From assembly GCF_001550095.1 (NCBI RefSeq), contig NZ_LRUC01000052.1, positions 1 to 64,000 on the forward strand: a stretch of DNA of 64,000 nt, given 5' to 3'. Each line of letters begins with the position of its first letter. Positions within the stretch are counted from its first letter, which is position 1. The notes beneath the pieces were generated by a model that did not search any database, was not told the origin of the DNA, and worked only from the letters and a program-made list of their open reading frames with translations. Position numbers and translations under genes: made by a program. Of this stretch, positions 8,663 to 16,776 are shown one piece after another. This DNA comes from Celeribacter ethanolicus. Lineage in GTDB: Bacteria > Pseudomonadota > Alphaproteobacteria > Rhodobacterales > Rhodobacteraceae.

Positions 8663-10114
8663 TCAGACGCCGGTCACCGGAATGCCAGCGCGTTCCACCG
8701 GGCGCGGTGCGGTCAGTTCTTTCCACTTCGACAGCGCCTTGTTCACCGTCGCATTCGGGTCGCGGGCGATGAATTCGCCGTGGCCTTCCTTGGCCTTCAG
8801 CTCGCCCTTGTCGACCGCCACATAACCGCGGGTCAACACGTAGCGCGGCAGCGCCGTGACCTCGATCCCCTCAAAGACGTTGTAGTCGATGGAAGACGCC
8901 TGTGTCTCGGCGTTGATGGTTTTTGACATCGACGGGTCCATGACAATCAGGTCGGCATCCGCACCCACGAGAACCGCGCCCTTTTGCGGATAGCAGTTCA
9001 GGATTTTCGCGATATTAGTGGAGGTTACGGCTACAAATTCATTCATCGTGATGCGGCCCGTTTCTACCCCCATGGTCCAGAGCACCGGCAAGCGATCTTC
9101 CAAACCGCCCGTCCCGTTCGGGATTTTCGAGAAATCGCCAACCCCGTAGCGTTTCTGCTCTGTCGTGAAGGCACAGTGGTCGGTCGCCACACAGGACAGA
9201 GTGCCCGAGGCAAGCCCGGCCCAAAGGCTGTCCTGATGCTTTTTGTTGCGGAACGGCGGCGACATCACGCGGCGCGCGGCATGATCCCAGTCCTCGTTGA
9301 AATACTCGCTCTCGTCCAAGACAAGGTGCTGGATCAGCGGCTCGCCCCAGACCCGTTTGCCATTCATCTTGGCGCGGCGAATGGCCTCGTGGGCCTCTTC
9401 GCAGGAGGTGTGCACCACATAGAGCGGCGCGCCCGCCATGTCGGCGATCATGATCGCGCGGTTGGTGGCCTCGCCTTCCACTTGCGAGGGGCGTGAATAG
9501 GCATGTGCTTCCGGGCCGGTGTTGCCCTCGGCCAGCAATTTCGTCGTCATCTCGGCGACAAGATCGCCATTCTCGGCATGAACCAAAGGCGTCGCGCCCA
9601 GCTCGGCACAGCGTTTGAAAGAGGCGAACATCTCGTCATCGTTCACCATCAAAGAGCCCTTATAGGCCATGAAATGTTTGAACGTGTTGATGCCCTTTTC
9701 GGTCACGGTCTTCATCTCGTCAAAGACCTGCTCGCCCCACCAGGTGATCGCCATGTGGAAGGAATAATCGCAGCAAGCCCGCGCCGATTTGTTGTCCCAG
9801 ACCTTGATCGCATCCAAAAGCGACTGCCCCGGATCGGGCAGCGCGAAATCGACGACCATGGTAGTCCCGCCCGCCAGAGCCGCGCGCGTGCCGGCGTAGA
9901 AATCATCCGAGGAATGCGTGCCCATGAAAGGCATTTCCAAATGCGTATGCGGGTCGATCCCGCCCGGCATGACAAAACAGCCCTCCGCATCGAGGATTTC
10001 ATCGCCCGTCAGGTCCGACCCGATCTCGACGATCTTGCCATCCTCGATTTTCACATCGGCCTTATAGGTCAGATCGGCGGTGACAACCGTGCCGCCCTTG
10101 ATCACCTTGCTCAT
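8663..10114 (-). CDS. hydA: Dihydropyrimidinase
   Basis: Opens dihydrouracil and dihydrothymine to N-carbamoyl-beta-amino acids, step two of reductive pyrimidine breakdown. The protein has 483 residues, the usual length. The start at 10114 is chosen for the ribosome binding site AAGGAGAG just upstream. It is a cyclic amidohydrolase: metal ligands in GGIDPHTHLEMPF, the lysine to be carboxylated in NTFKHFMAYKGSL, histidines in PLVHAENGD and YVVHTSCEEA, and the catalytic Asp in CVATDHCAF. Some family members act on hydantoins instead, but the presence of preTA and the ureidopropionase-type hydrolase points to pyrimidines. Confidence 0.93.
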   Translation of the reverse strand: MSKVIKGGTVVTADLTYKADVKIEDGKIVEIGSDLTGDEILDAEGCFVMPGGIDPHTHLEMPFMGTHSSDDFYAGTRAALAGGTTMVVDFALPDPGQSLLDAIKVWDNKSARACCDYSFHMAITWWGEQVFDEMKTVTEKGINTFKHFMAYKGSLMVNDDEMFASFKRCAELGATPLVHAENGDLVAEMTTKLLAEGNTGPEAHAYSRPSQVEGEATNRAIMIADMAGAPLYVVHTSCEEAHEAIRRAKMNGKRVWGEPLIQHLVLDESEYFNEDWDHAARRVMSPPFRNKKHQDSLWAGLASGTLSCVATDHCAFTTEQKRYGVGDFSKIPNGTGGLEDRLPVLWTMGVETGRITMNEFVAVTSTNIAKILNCYPQKGAVLVGADADLIVMDPSMSKTINAETQASSIDYNVFEGIEVTALPRYVLTRGYVAVDKGELKAKEGHGEFIARDPNATVNKALSKWKELTAPRPVERAGIPVTGV

Positions 10115-10160
10115 CTCATCTCTCCTTGTCGGTCCGGCGGTGCCTTCCATGGGCGCCCTG

Positions 10161-10211
10161 CCTTCTTTTGTCTTCAAATATCCCGGGGAGCGCGAGGGGC
10201 TGGCCCCTCGC
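10161..10211 (-). repeat. REP-like palindromic element between two operon genes
   Basis: A hairpin GCGAGGGG-CTGG-CCCCTCGC (10192-10211) adjoins GCTCCCCGGGATATTTGAAG (minus strand). I recall very similar CCCGGG-ATATTTGAAGA modules as recurrent intergenic elements in Rhodobacteraceae, but that is memory, not a search. It sits between the hydrolase and dihydropyrimidinase genes and could affect mRNA stability or read-through. Confidence 0.5.
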
Positions 10212-10219
10212 CCTTTCTC

Positions 10220-11470
10220 TCACTCCACGATCTCAGCAGTCTCAAGCACCGCATGCAACAGCACATCGGTCCCCGCCGCCGCCCAATCCTGCGTGATCTC
10301 TTCGGCCTCATTGTGCGACAACCCGTCAACACAGGGGCACATGATCATCGTCGTGGGCGCCACAGCGGCGGCCCAGCACGCGTCGTGACCTGCGCCAGAA
10401 ACAATGTCCATATGCGAATAGCCCAGCGTTTCCGCAGCCTTGCGCACATTCGACACCAGCTCCGGCGTGAAGGTCACTGGGTCGAAATGGCCGACGGGTT
10501 CCACAGAACAGCCCACGCCGATCTCTTCGCAAATCTTCGCCGCACGCTCTTCGATCTGGCTGCGCATGGAGGTCAGTTTGGCGATGTCCGGCGTGCGGAT
10601 GTCGACCGTAAAGACCACTGTGCCCGGCAACACATTGCGCGAGTTCGGCGTGAATTGCATCTGGCCAACACCGCCCACGGCGTTCGGCTGGTGATCCATC
10701 GCCACCTCTTGCACCATCTCCAGAATTCGCGCCATGGCGAGGCCTGCGTTGGTGCGCATCGCCATCGGCGTAGACCCAGTGTGCGCCTCCTTGCCGGTGA
10801 GCGTGAATTCGAGCCACCACAGGCCCTGACAATGGGTGACGACCCCGATGTCCTTGCCCTCGGCCTCCAGAATCGGCCCTTGTTCGATGTGCAGCTCATA
10901 ATACGCATGCATCTTGCGCGCACCGACCTTTTCATCGCCTTTCCAGCCGATGCGAGCGAGCTCCTCGCCATAGGTCTTACCTTCGAGATCGGTGCGCCCG
11001 TAGGCATATTCCATCGTGTGCTTTCCGGCGAACACACCCGAGGCCAGCATGGCGGGCGCAAACCGCGCGCCCTCTTCGTTGGCCCAGTTGGTGACCACGA
11101 TCGGGTGTTTCGTCTTGATACCGAGATCGTTCATCGTCCGCACGGCCTCGAGCGCGCCCAGGACGCCCAGAACCCCGTCGTATTTCCCGCCCGTGGGCTG
11201 GGTGTCGAGGTGGGAGCCGACGTAGACCGGCAGCGCATCGGGGTCGGTGCCCTCGCGGGTCATAAACATCGTGCCCATGGCATCGACGCCCATCGTCAGC
11301 CCCGCCGCTTCACACCAGCTCTGGAACACTTTGCGCCCTTCGGCATCCTCGTCTGTCAGCGTCTGACGATTACAGCCGCCCGCGATGCCTGGCCCGATCT
11401 TCGCCATCTCCATCAGACTGTCCCAGAGACGTTCGGAGTTGATCTTGAGGTTTTCACCGGCGGCGGCCAT
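10220..11470 (-). CDS. Zn-dependent amidase of M20 family (N-carbamoyl-beta-alanine amidohydrolase type)
   Basis: Predicted to release beta-alanine or beta-aminoisobutyrate, CO2 and NH3 from the dihydropyrimidinase product. The protein has 416 residues from ATG 11470, which has AAAGGA eight bases upstream. It is an M20/HyuC-type allantoate-amidohydrolase-like enzyme: metal ligands in YVGSHLDTQPTGGKYDG, NEEGARF and ELHIEQGPILE, the dimer-domain substrate residues in AHTGSTPMAMR and NSRNVLPG, and the last metal His in GLSHNEAEE. It is the first gene of the six-gene RutR-linked operon, with the operator 114 bases upstream. Hydantoinase-linked carbamoylase activity is the alternative. Confidence 0.9.
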   Translation of the reverse strand: MAAAGENLKINSERLWDSLMEMAKIGPGIAGGCNRQTLTDEDAEGRKVFQSWCEAAGLTMGVDAMGTMFMTREGTDPDALPVYVGSHLDTQPTGGKYDGVLGVLGALEAVRTMNDLGIKTKHPIVVTNWANEEGARFAPAMLASGVFAGKHTMEYAYGRTDLEGKTYGEELARIGWKGDEKVGARKMHAYYELHIEQGPILEAEGKDIGVVTHCQGLWWLEFTLTGKEAHTGSTPMAMRTNAGLAMARILEMVQEVAMDHQPNAVGGVGQMQFTPNSRNVLPGTVVFTVDIRTPDIAKLTSMRSQIEERAAKICEEIGVGCSVEPVGHFDPVTFTPELVSNVRKAAETLGYSHMDIVSGAGHDACWAAAVAPTTMIMCPCVDGLSHNEAEEITQDWAAAGTDVLLHAVLETAEIVE

Positions 11471-11583
11471 GGGGTTTCCTTTCACATGTCTCATATCGGT
11501 CCTGCCAGCGACGGCCTCCCGGCCAGAGAACGGCATGAGGTCCGCACTTCAGCCCTCTCGCACTGCCCTCCCGCCTTGCAGGT

Positions 11584-11599
11584 TTGACCATTTGGTCAA
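11584..11599. promoter_or_regulatory. RutR operator
   Basis: TTGACCA-TT-TGGTCAA is a perfect 16-base palindrome identical in form to the known RutR box. It lies between the divergent hydrolase operon and rutR, 114 bases before the first gene of the operon and 156 before rutR, so it can serve both. RutR is known to release DNA when it binds uracil or thymine, which fits substrate-induced catabolism. Confidence 0.9.
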
Positions 11600-11755
11600 G
11601 GGAACCCTAGCAGCCCCCGGCGAAGATACAAAACCATGCACTTGCCGAAAAACCATGCAAACAGGCCCCAAGTGCGGTTTTAAGGCGATTCCCACTTATG
11701 TTTGGCGCTTTTTTTGGCAAACAATAAGCGGTAACGACAGCAGATCGGAGATGGA

Positions 11756-12388
11756 ATGGGAATCGAACGCCAGATGCCGGGACGACAACCACGGACGAGA
11801 ATCCAGAAAAAGAACACGGAAACCATTCTGGAAGCGGCTTTAGACGTGTTTTCCCAACACGGGTTTCGCGGCTCTACACTGGATCAGATCGCCAAGGCGG
11901 CGGGGCTCTCGAAACCCAATCTGCTGTATTATTTCCCTTCGAAAGTGGCGATTCACCGCGAGTTGATCGACGGTTTGATGCAAACTTGGCTCGATCCTTT
12001 GCGTAAAATGCAGGCAGAGGGGGAGCCGATCGAAGAGATCCTTGCCTATGTTTTGCGCAAACTTGAAATGGCCCGGGAATACCCCCGCGAGAGCCGCCTC
12101 TTTGCCAATGAGATCGTACAGGGCGCGCCCAATATCATGGACAAGATCGAGGGCGAGCTGAAGGATCTGGTCGACGAAAAGACCCAGGTGATCGAGGGCT
12201 GGATCTCCGCCGGGCGCATCGCTCCGGTCGACCCCTATCACCTGATCTTCTCGATCTGGGCCACCACCCAGCATTACGCCGATTTCGACGCCCAGATCCG
12301 CGGTATCCTCCATCCTGAGGGCGACAGCCATTTCGAAGCCGCCCGCGCCCATCTCGACACGCTGTTCCGCCGGATGCTGACACCGTGA
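11756..12388 (+). CDS. rutR: Pyrimidine-responsive TetR family repressor RutR
   Basis: A 210-residue regulator with the RutR layout: an N-terminal TetR HTH (ILEAALDVFSQHGFRGSTLD, then KAAGLSKPNLLYYFPSK) and a ligand domain with stretches shared with E. coli RutR (SRLFANEI, GAPNIMD, DLVDEKTQVIEGWI, FSIWATTQHYADF). GGAG lies five bases before the chosen ATG; another in-frame ATG follows at 11774. It is divergent from the hydrolysis/import operon and its cognate box is in the gap. The operon it controls here differs from the E. coli rut oxygenase genes: it is the reductive pathway. Confidence 0.94.
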   Translation: MGIERQMPGRQPRTRIQKKNTETILEAALDVFSQHGFRGSTLDQIAKAAGLSKPNLLYYFPSKVAIHRELIDGLMQTWLDPLRKMQAEGEPIEEILAYVLRKLEMAREYPRESRLFANEIVQGAPNIMDKIEGELKDLVDEKTQVIEGWISAGRIAPVDPYHLIFSIWATTQHYADFDAQIRGILHPEGDSHFEAARAHLDTLFRRMLTP

Positions 12389-12427
12389 GGCCCGACGCAT
12401 GGTCCCAGGCGTCTTTCGCGAACGCTA

Positions 12428-12454
12428 TTGGTTAACAACGCTCTCGTTAACCAA
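12428..12454. promoter_or_regulatory. Perfect 9-bp inverted repeat upstream of an unknown gene
   Basis: TTGGTTAAC-N9-GTTAACCAA, perfect arms and a 9-base spacer, starts 40 bases after rutR. It has no T-run, so it looks more like an operator than a terminator. The protein that would bind is unknown. Confidence 0.45.
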
Positions 12455-12497
12455 GAGCAAATATTCCCGCCGGTATTAACCCTTGAGATACCATAAC

Positions 12498-12540
12498 CCT
12501 TTATAAAGGAAGATGGTGGGGGCTCCTGAAAAGAAGGAGC
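12498..12540 (+). promoter_or_regulatory. Palindrome and hairpin that can hide the ribosome binding site
   Basis: The perfect palindrome CCTTTATAAAGG (12498-12509) is followed by a hairpin GCTCCT-gaaaaga-AGGAGC (12522-12540) whose 3' arm is the Shine-Dalgarno sequence of the gene starting at 12547. Folding would block translation. No ligand or temperature role can be inferred. Confidence 0.45.
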
Positions 12541-12546
12541 ACGAGC

Positions 12547-13113
12547 ATGACCAATGTAACGGGCGTGCCGGCTTTCGGCGGGGGTGGGTTTGCCTTTCGG
12601 CAACCTCCCGATCCACCGGAGCCCGCCGTGCCACAAGTCGCGGGAACCGCGCTGAACGGAACGGCAACTTATACCAAAGGGAACGAGCTTCCCGGTCAGA
12701 ACGGCACAGATGTCAGCTACAACAAGACGACTGCAACGTCTCAGACGCATGCGGTGAACAGCACGATTTCCGACACGGAAACCTTTGCCTTTGGCGAAGA
12801 CCTGCCGGAGGACATTCTCGTCGGTCCGACACCGGCCTTTCAGGCGTCTGTCCTCGAGGTCGAGTTGGATCTGCGCAATGCTCTGGCCGAGATCGCCGCG
12901 AAACGCAGCCAAACTGCCGACGAGGCGGCCATCGCTCCGGCCTCTGCGGCAACCGGAACGGTCCCGGCAGCCACGGCAGAGGGTGTGGATCGGGCCGAAA
13001 AGATCGCCAAAGACACCCAAACTGCTCTGACGGCCACACCGTCCGAGGCTCAGGACCCCGAAACCCGTTATGCCGGTCCCGCAGCGGTTCAGAGGACACC
13101 TTACGGCGGGTGA
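12547..13113 (+). CDS. Hypothetical protein, 188 aa
   Basis: I do not recognise this protein. It is Ala/Thr/Pro-rich and acidic, with a Gly-rich N-terminus (VPAFGGGGFAFRQPPDPPEP), a Thr/Ser/Asn-rich middle (about residues 35-80) and a predicted helix at about 98-115 (SVLEVELDLRNALAEIAA). No signal peptide or membrane segment is seen, and much of it looks disordered. The composition recalls filament- or surface-associated proteins but that is weak. It has its own leader with several dyads and a ribosome binding site inside a hairpin, and it lies between rutR and the convergent preTA operon without any evident link to pyrimidine breakdown. Confidence 0.6.
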   Translation: MTNVTGVPAFGGGGFAFRQPPDPPEPAVPQVAGTALNGTATYTKGNELPGQNGTDVSYNKTTATSQTHAVNSTISDTETFAFGEDLPEDILVGPTPAFQASVLEVELDLRNALAEIAAKRSQTADEAAIAPASAATGTVPAATAEGVDRAEKIAKDTQTALTATPSEAQDPETRYAGPAAVQRTPYGG

Positions 13114-13209
13114 TCCCGATCACGCGTCAGGATGGCGCGGCTTACACAGATGACCGGACATGGCAACAGGGACCCACGGTTCACTGACCGACCAGCGACG
13201 TCCAAAAGA

Positions 13210-13240
13210 AACCCCGCGCCAAGGGATAAAGCACGGGGTT
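13210..13240. terminator. Weak hairpin between convergent genes
   Basis: AACCCCG and CGGGGTT pair around a 17-base loop. A second hairpin with arms GCGCGGA/TCCGCGC lies at 13307-13330, right after preA on the minus strand. Neither has a good T-run. One or both may end the convergent transcripts from 12547 and preTA. The stretch 13114-13338 holds nothing else that I can support. Confidence 0.35.
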
Positions 13241-13338
13241 CAGTGAAACTTTGTCCGAATTTTGCCCCCCCCCCGACAGCCGTCGCTGTTTCGGGGTCTT
13301 GGTGCTGCGCGGAAGGTTTCCCCTCCGCGCCGGCTCCC

Positions 13339-14640
13339 TCATTCTGCGACGCAGGCCGCGACGTTGTTCGGATGGGTCGTCCAGTTGGCATAGTCCCCCA
13401 CCTTACGGCCCGTGCGCTCGTCCACCTCGCCTTTTTCCAGCGTTTTCATCGTGATACAGCCTTCGACCGGGCAGACATTGACACAAAGGTTGCAGGCGAC
13501 GCATTCGTCGTCCTTGACCGTGAAGGTCCGGTCCGCGCCCATTTCGATCGCCTGGTGCGAGGTGTCCTCGCAAGCCGCATAGCAGCGCCCGCATTTGATG
13601 CAGTCGTCCTGATTGATTACCGCCTTGGTGACATGGTTCAGGTTGAGATACTGCCAGTCGGTGACATTCGGAACCGCCCGCCCGGAAATCTCCGCGACCG
13701 AGGTGAACCCTTTCTCATCCATATACTGGCTCAGCCCCGAAATCATCTCCTGCACGATCTTGAACCCATAGGTCATCGCCGCCGTACAGACCTGCACGTT
13801 CGACGCGCCAAGGGCGAGGAACTCCGCCGCATCGCGCCATGTGGTCACGCCGCCGATGCCGGAGATCGGCAGACCCGCCGTTTCCGGATTGCGCGCGATC
13901 TCGGCCACCATATTGAGCGCGATGGGTTTCACCGCCGGGCCGCAATAGCCGCCATGGGTGCCTTTGCCGTCGATCATCGGCTCAGGGCTGAACGTGTCGA
14001 GGTTCACCGAGGTGATCGAATTGATCGTGTTGATCAGGCTGACCGCATCGGCGCCGCCGCGTTTGGCCGCCTCGGCCGGGTAGAGAATATTGGTGATGTT
14101 CGGCGTCAGCTTGACGATCACCGGCAGGTCGGTCGTCTCCTTGCACCAGCGCGTCACCATCTCGATATACTCGGGCACCTGCCCCACGGCAGAGCCCATG
14201 CCCCGCTCAGCCATGCCATGCGGACAGCCAAAGTTCAGCTCGAACCCGTCACAGCCGGTCTCGGCGATGCGCGGGATGATGCTCTTCCAGCTCTCCGCAT
14301 CACAAGGCACCATGACCGAGGCAATCAGCGCCCGGTCCGGGTAGTCCTTTTTCACCCGCGTCATCTCTTCGAGGTTCACCTCCAGCGGACGGTCGGTGAT
14401 CAGCTCGATGTTGTTGAGGCCCAGCAAACGCCGGTCGGCCCCAAAGATCGCGCCGTAACGCGGGCCGGAGACGTTGACCACGGGCGGACCTTCCTCGCCC
14501 AGCGTCTTCCAAACCACCCCGCCCCATCCGGCCTCGAAGGCGCGGCGGACGTTGTATTCCTTGTCGGTCGGCGGCGCGGAGGCCAGCCAGAAGGGGTTCG
14601 GGCTTTTGATGCCGCAAAAAGTGCTCGTCAGATCGGCCAT
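13339..14640 (-). CDS. preA: NAD-dependent dihydropyrimidine dehydrogenase, catalytic subunit PreA
   Basis: Reduces uracil and thymine to the dihydro forms, step one of the reductive pathway, using electrons from PreT. The 433-residue protein has an FMN-binding dihydroorotate dehydrogenase-like barrel (PNPFWLASAPPTD; the NFGCPHGMAERGMGSAVGQ region with the substrate loop Cys; VIVKLTPNI; ISGIGGVTTWRDA) and two C-terminal 4Fe-4S motifs, CIKCGRCYAAC (about residues 344-354) and CVACNLCVNVCP (about 380-391). It follows preT by three bases, so both are translated from one message, in the same direction as the hydrolase operon but beyond rutR. Confidence 0.95.
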   Translation of the reverse strand: MADLTSTFCGIKSPNPFWLASAPPTDKEYNVRRAFEAGWGGVVWKTLGEEGPPVVNVSGPRYGAIFGADRRLLGLNNIELITDRPLEVNLEEMTRVKKDYPDRALIASVMVPCDAESWKSIIPRIAETGCDGFELNFGCPHGMAERGMGSAVGQVPEYIEMVTRWCKETTDLPVIVKLTPNITNILYPAEAAKRGGADAVSLINTINSITSVNLDTFSPEPMIDGKGTHGGYCGPAVKPIALNMVAEIARNPETAGLPISGIGGVTTWRDAAEFLALGASNVQVCTAAMTYGFKIVQEMISGLSQYMDEKGFTSVAEISGRAVPNVTDWQYLNLNHVTKAVINQDDCIKCGRCYAACEDTSHQAIEMGADRTFTVKDDECVACNLCVNVCPVEGCITMKTLEKGEVDERTGRKVGDYANWTTHPNNVAACVAE

Positions 14641-14643
14641 GGC

Positions 14644-15981
14644 TCAGCCCTCCATCAGCTTAGCGTGGATGTCTTCTGCGGCGTCGCGACCCTCGGCCAC
14701 CGCCGTCACGGTCAGGTCTTCGCCGCCCGAGGCGCAATCGCCCCCGGCCCAGACGCCCGCCACGGACGTGCGGCCCACGGCATCGACCGCGATCTTGCCG
14801 TCGGTGATTTCGAGCCCTTCCGGCGCGCCATCCAGCGTCTGGCCGATGGCCTTGAACACCTGATCTGCCGGCAGGCGGAAGGTCTCGCCCGTGCCCTTCA
14901 GGCTGCCGCCCTCCTCGGAGGTGTATTCGAATTCGACCTCGGCCACCGCCCCGTTGCCGTAGACCGCCACAGGGGCGGCATTATAGAAAATCTGCACGCC
15001 TTTCGAGGTCGCGAAATCCTGTTCGTACTCGGAGGCGGACATGCGCGCCCGGCCCCGGCGATAGACCATGGAGACGTTCTGCGCGCCCAAGAGTTTCGCC
15101 TGAACAGCGGCATCCACGGCAGTCATGCCGCCGCCGATCACCACGACATTGCGCCCAACGGGCAGTTTCGACAGGTCTGCGGCCTGACGCAACTCGGAGA
15201 TGAAATCCACCGCATCCAGAACGCCGGGTTTGTCTTCGCCCTCGGCCCGAAGCGCATTGACGCCCGCCAGACCGATCGCGAGGAACACCGCGTCATACTC
15301 GGCCTTCAAAGCGTCGAGCGACAGACCGTCACCCAGCTTCTTGCCGTTGACGACGGAAATCCCGCCGATCTGCATCAGCCAGTCGACCTCTTTCTGGGCA
15401 TAGCCATCGGGCGCCTTGTAAGACGCGATGCCATATTCGTTGAGACCGCCGGATTTGGGCCGGGCGTCAAACATGGTCACGTCATGGCCTTTCATCGCCA
15501 AACGGTGCGCAGCCGACAGACCCGCAGGCCCCGCGCCCACCACGGCCACCGTCTTGCCGGTCGGCTCGGCGCGGGCAAACGGATGCACTCCCGCCGCCAT
15601 CAGCGTATCCGTGGCGTAGCGTTGCAGACGACCGATCTCCACCGGCTTACCTTCCGCCACTTCGCGCACACAGACCTCTTCGCAGAGCGTCTCCGTCGGA
15701 CAGACGCGGGCGCACATCCCGCCCAGAATGTTCTGTTCGAAAATGGTCTTCGCCGCCGCTTCGGGCGTGCCGGTCAGGATCTGACGGATGAACAAAGGCA
15801 CGTCGATCGAGGTCGGACAGGCGGTCATGCAGGGCGCATCGTGGCAAAAGTAACAACGATCTGCGGCGACCAGCGCCTCATGGTGATCGAGCACCGGATG
15901 CAGATCGGAAAACTGCGCCGGATAGCTTTCCGCAGGCAGGCGTCCGGGCTGAATACCGGGCGTCAACGGCGTGTTGGACAT
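14644..15981 (-). CDS. preT: Dihydropyrimidine dehydrogenase, NADH/FAD subunit PreT
   Basis: The electron-input partner of PreA, 445 residues. The N-terminal double 4Fe-4S domain of the GltD type is seen in CYFCHDAPCMTACPTSIDVP and GGMCARVCPTETLCEEVC. The FAD site is VAVVGAGPAGLSAAHRLA and the NAD(P) site is VVVIGGGMTAVDAAVQAKLL. The C-terminal VWAGGDCASGGEDLTVTAVA closes the FAD fold. GGGA lies about ten bases before the ATG. In eukaryotes PreT and PreA are fused as DPYD. No RutR box is seen upstream; an AT-rich dyad is present instead. Confidence 0.95.
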   Translation of the reverse strand: MSNTPLTPGIQPGRLPAESYPAQFSDLHPVLDHHEALVAADRCYFCHDAPCMTACPTSIDVPLFIRQILTGTPEAAAKTIFEQNILGGMCARVCPTETLCEEVCVREVAEGKPVEIGRLQRYATDTLMAAGVHPFARAEPTGKTVAVVGAGPAGLSAAHRLAMKGHDVTMFDARPKSGGLNEYGIASYKAPDGYAQKEVDWLMQIGGISVVNGKKLGDGLSLDALKAEYDAVFLAIGLAGVNALRAEGEDKPGVLDAVDFISELRQAADLSKLPVGRNVVVIGGGMTAVDAAVQAKLLGAQNVSMVYRRGRARMSASEYEQDFATSKGVQIFYNAAPVAVYGNGAVAEVEFEYTSEEGGSLKGTGETFRLPADQVFKAIGQTLDGAPEGLEITDGKIAVDAVGRTSVAGVWAGGDCASGGEDLTVTAVAEGRDAAEDIHAKLMEG

Positions 15982-16036
15982 AGGGCTTGCTCCCTGTTGG
16001 CTTGCTTTTTATTGTGACTCACCGTGACAGCGGCAG

Positions 16037-16060
16037 AAATTTTATCAAGCGGTAAAATTT
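16037..16060. promoter_or_regulatory. AT-rich inverted repeat upstream of preTA
   Basis: AAATTTTA-tcaagcgg-TAAAATTT, two perfect 8-base arms with an 8-base spacer, lies 56 bases before the preT start. It is a good operator candidate for a regulator other than RutR. The region 15982-16276 between preT and accB otherwise shows no gene. Confidence 0.5.
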
Positions 16061-16276
16061 AAGCCCGGTCATTTTCGGTCTTTTCCCAAAGCCCGCGCCA
16101 CATAATGATGCGCAAGCGCCCAAAACATGAGCAGAGTTTGCCTCGCCGCAACGGCATCTCCCCCCGAAATCGGGTTTTCACGCAACGTCACAGGCCCTAT
16201 ATACGGAGGACAGAAAAGACCAAACCGGGCCCACGAGAAAACAAGAACCGGGCGGGCCATAATCCGAGTGGAACAT

Positions 16277-16765
16277 ATGACAAAGCAAAACGACGCCGAC
16301 GTGGCTTTCATCCAGGCGCTTGCCGAACTCCTCACCGCCAATGATCTCACCGAACTCGAAGTCATGCGTGAATATGGCGACAACGACAGCCTCAACGTCC
16401 GCGTGAGCCGCGCCGCGCCGCAGGCCATCGTTCAGACCGTGGCCGCCCCGGCCGCCGTCGCCGCCGCTCCCGTGGCCGCCGCCCCCGCAGCGGTTTCCGT
16501 CGCAGCCAACGCTCCCGATCCGTCTGAAGACCCGAACGCCGTGGCCTCGCCGATGGTCGGCACCGCCTACCTGTCGCCGGAACCGGGTGCCGCCGCCTTT
16601 GTGAAAATCGGCGATCAGGTCTCCGAAGGTCAGACGCTTCTGATCGTCGAGGCGATGAAGACCATGAACCACATTCCGGCCCCGAAATCCGGCACTGTGA
16701 AGCGTATCCTCGTGGATGACGGCCAGCCGGTCGAATTCGGCGCGCCCTTGATGATCATCGAATAA
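16277..16765 (+). CDS. accB: Biotin carboxyl carrier protein of acetyl-CoA carboxylase
   Basis: Carries the carboxylated biotin between AccC and the AccAD carboxyltransferase in the first step of fatty acid synthesis. The protein has 162 residues; the start is ATG 16277 with GAGTGG upstream, though the frame is open further. An N-terminal helix region leads to an Ala/Pro/Val-rich linker (about residues 52-88) and the biotinyl domain ([20 protein letters not shown], then the EAMKTMN motif with biotinyl Lys128). It is 11 bases ahead of accC, the standard operon. Confidence 0.97.
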   Translation: MTKQNDADVAFIQALAELLTANDLTELEVMREYGDNDSLNVRVSRAAPQAIVQTVAAPAAVAAAPVAAAPAAVSVAANAPDPSEDPNAVASPMVGTAYLSPEPGAAAFVKIGDQVSEGQTLLIVEAMKTMNHIPAPKSGTVKRILVDDGQPVEFGAPLMIIE

Positions 16766-16776
16766 GGGGCACCCCG

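Noticed and set aside
9503-11587. A 694-codon open frame on the plus strand opposite the dihydropyrimidinase and hydrolase genes
   Set aside because: It is the antisense shadow of two well-supported enzymes. Its sequence is rich in Arg/His/Gly and matches no fold, as expected in GC-rich DNA.
12428-12454. CtrA box (TTAA-N7-TTAA) at the double GTTAAC
   Set aside because: The two TTAA cores are separated by 11 bases, not seven.
13132-16017. A 961-codon open frame on the plus strand opposite preA and preT
   Set aside because: Antisense of two clear FeS flavoproteins; the composition is shadow-like and there is no ribosome binding site.
16037-16060. Terminator for preT-side transcripts
   Set aside because: The arms are AT-only apart from the spacer, and no T-run follows, so an operator is more likely.
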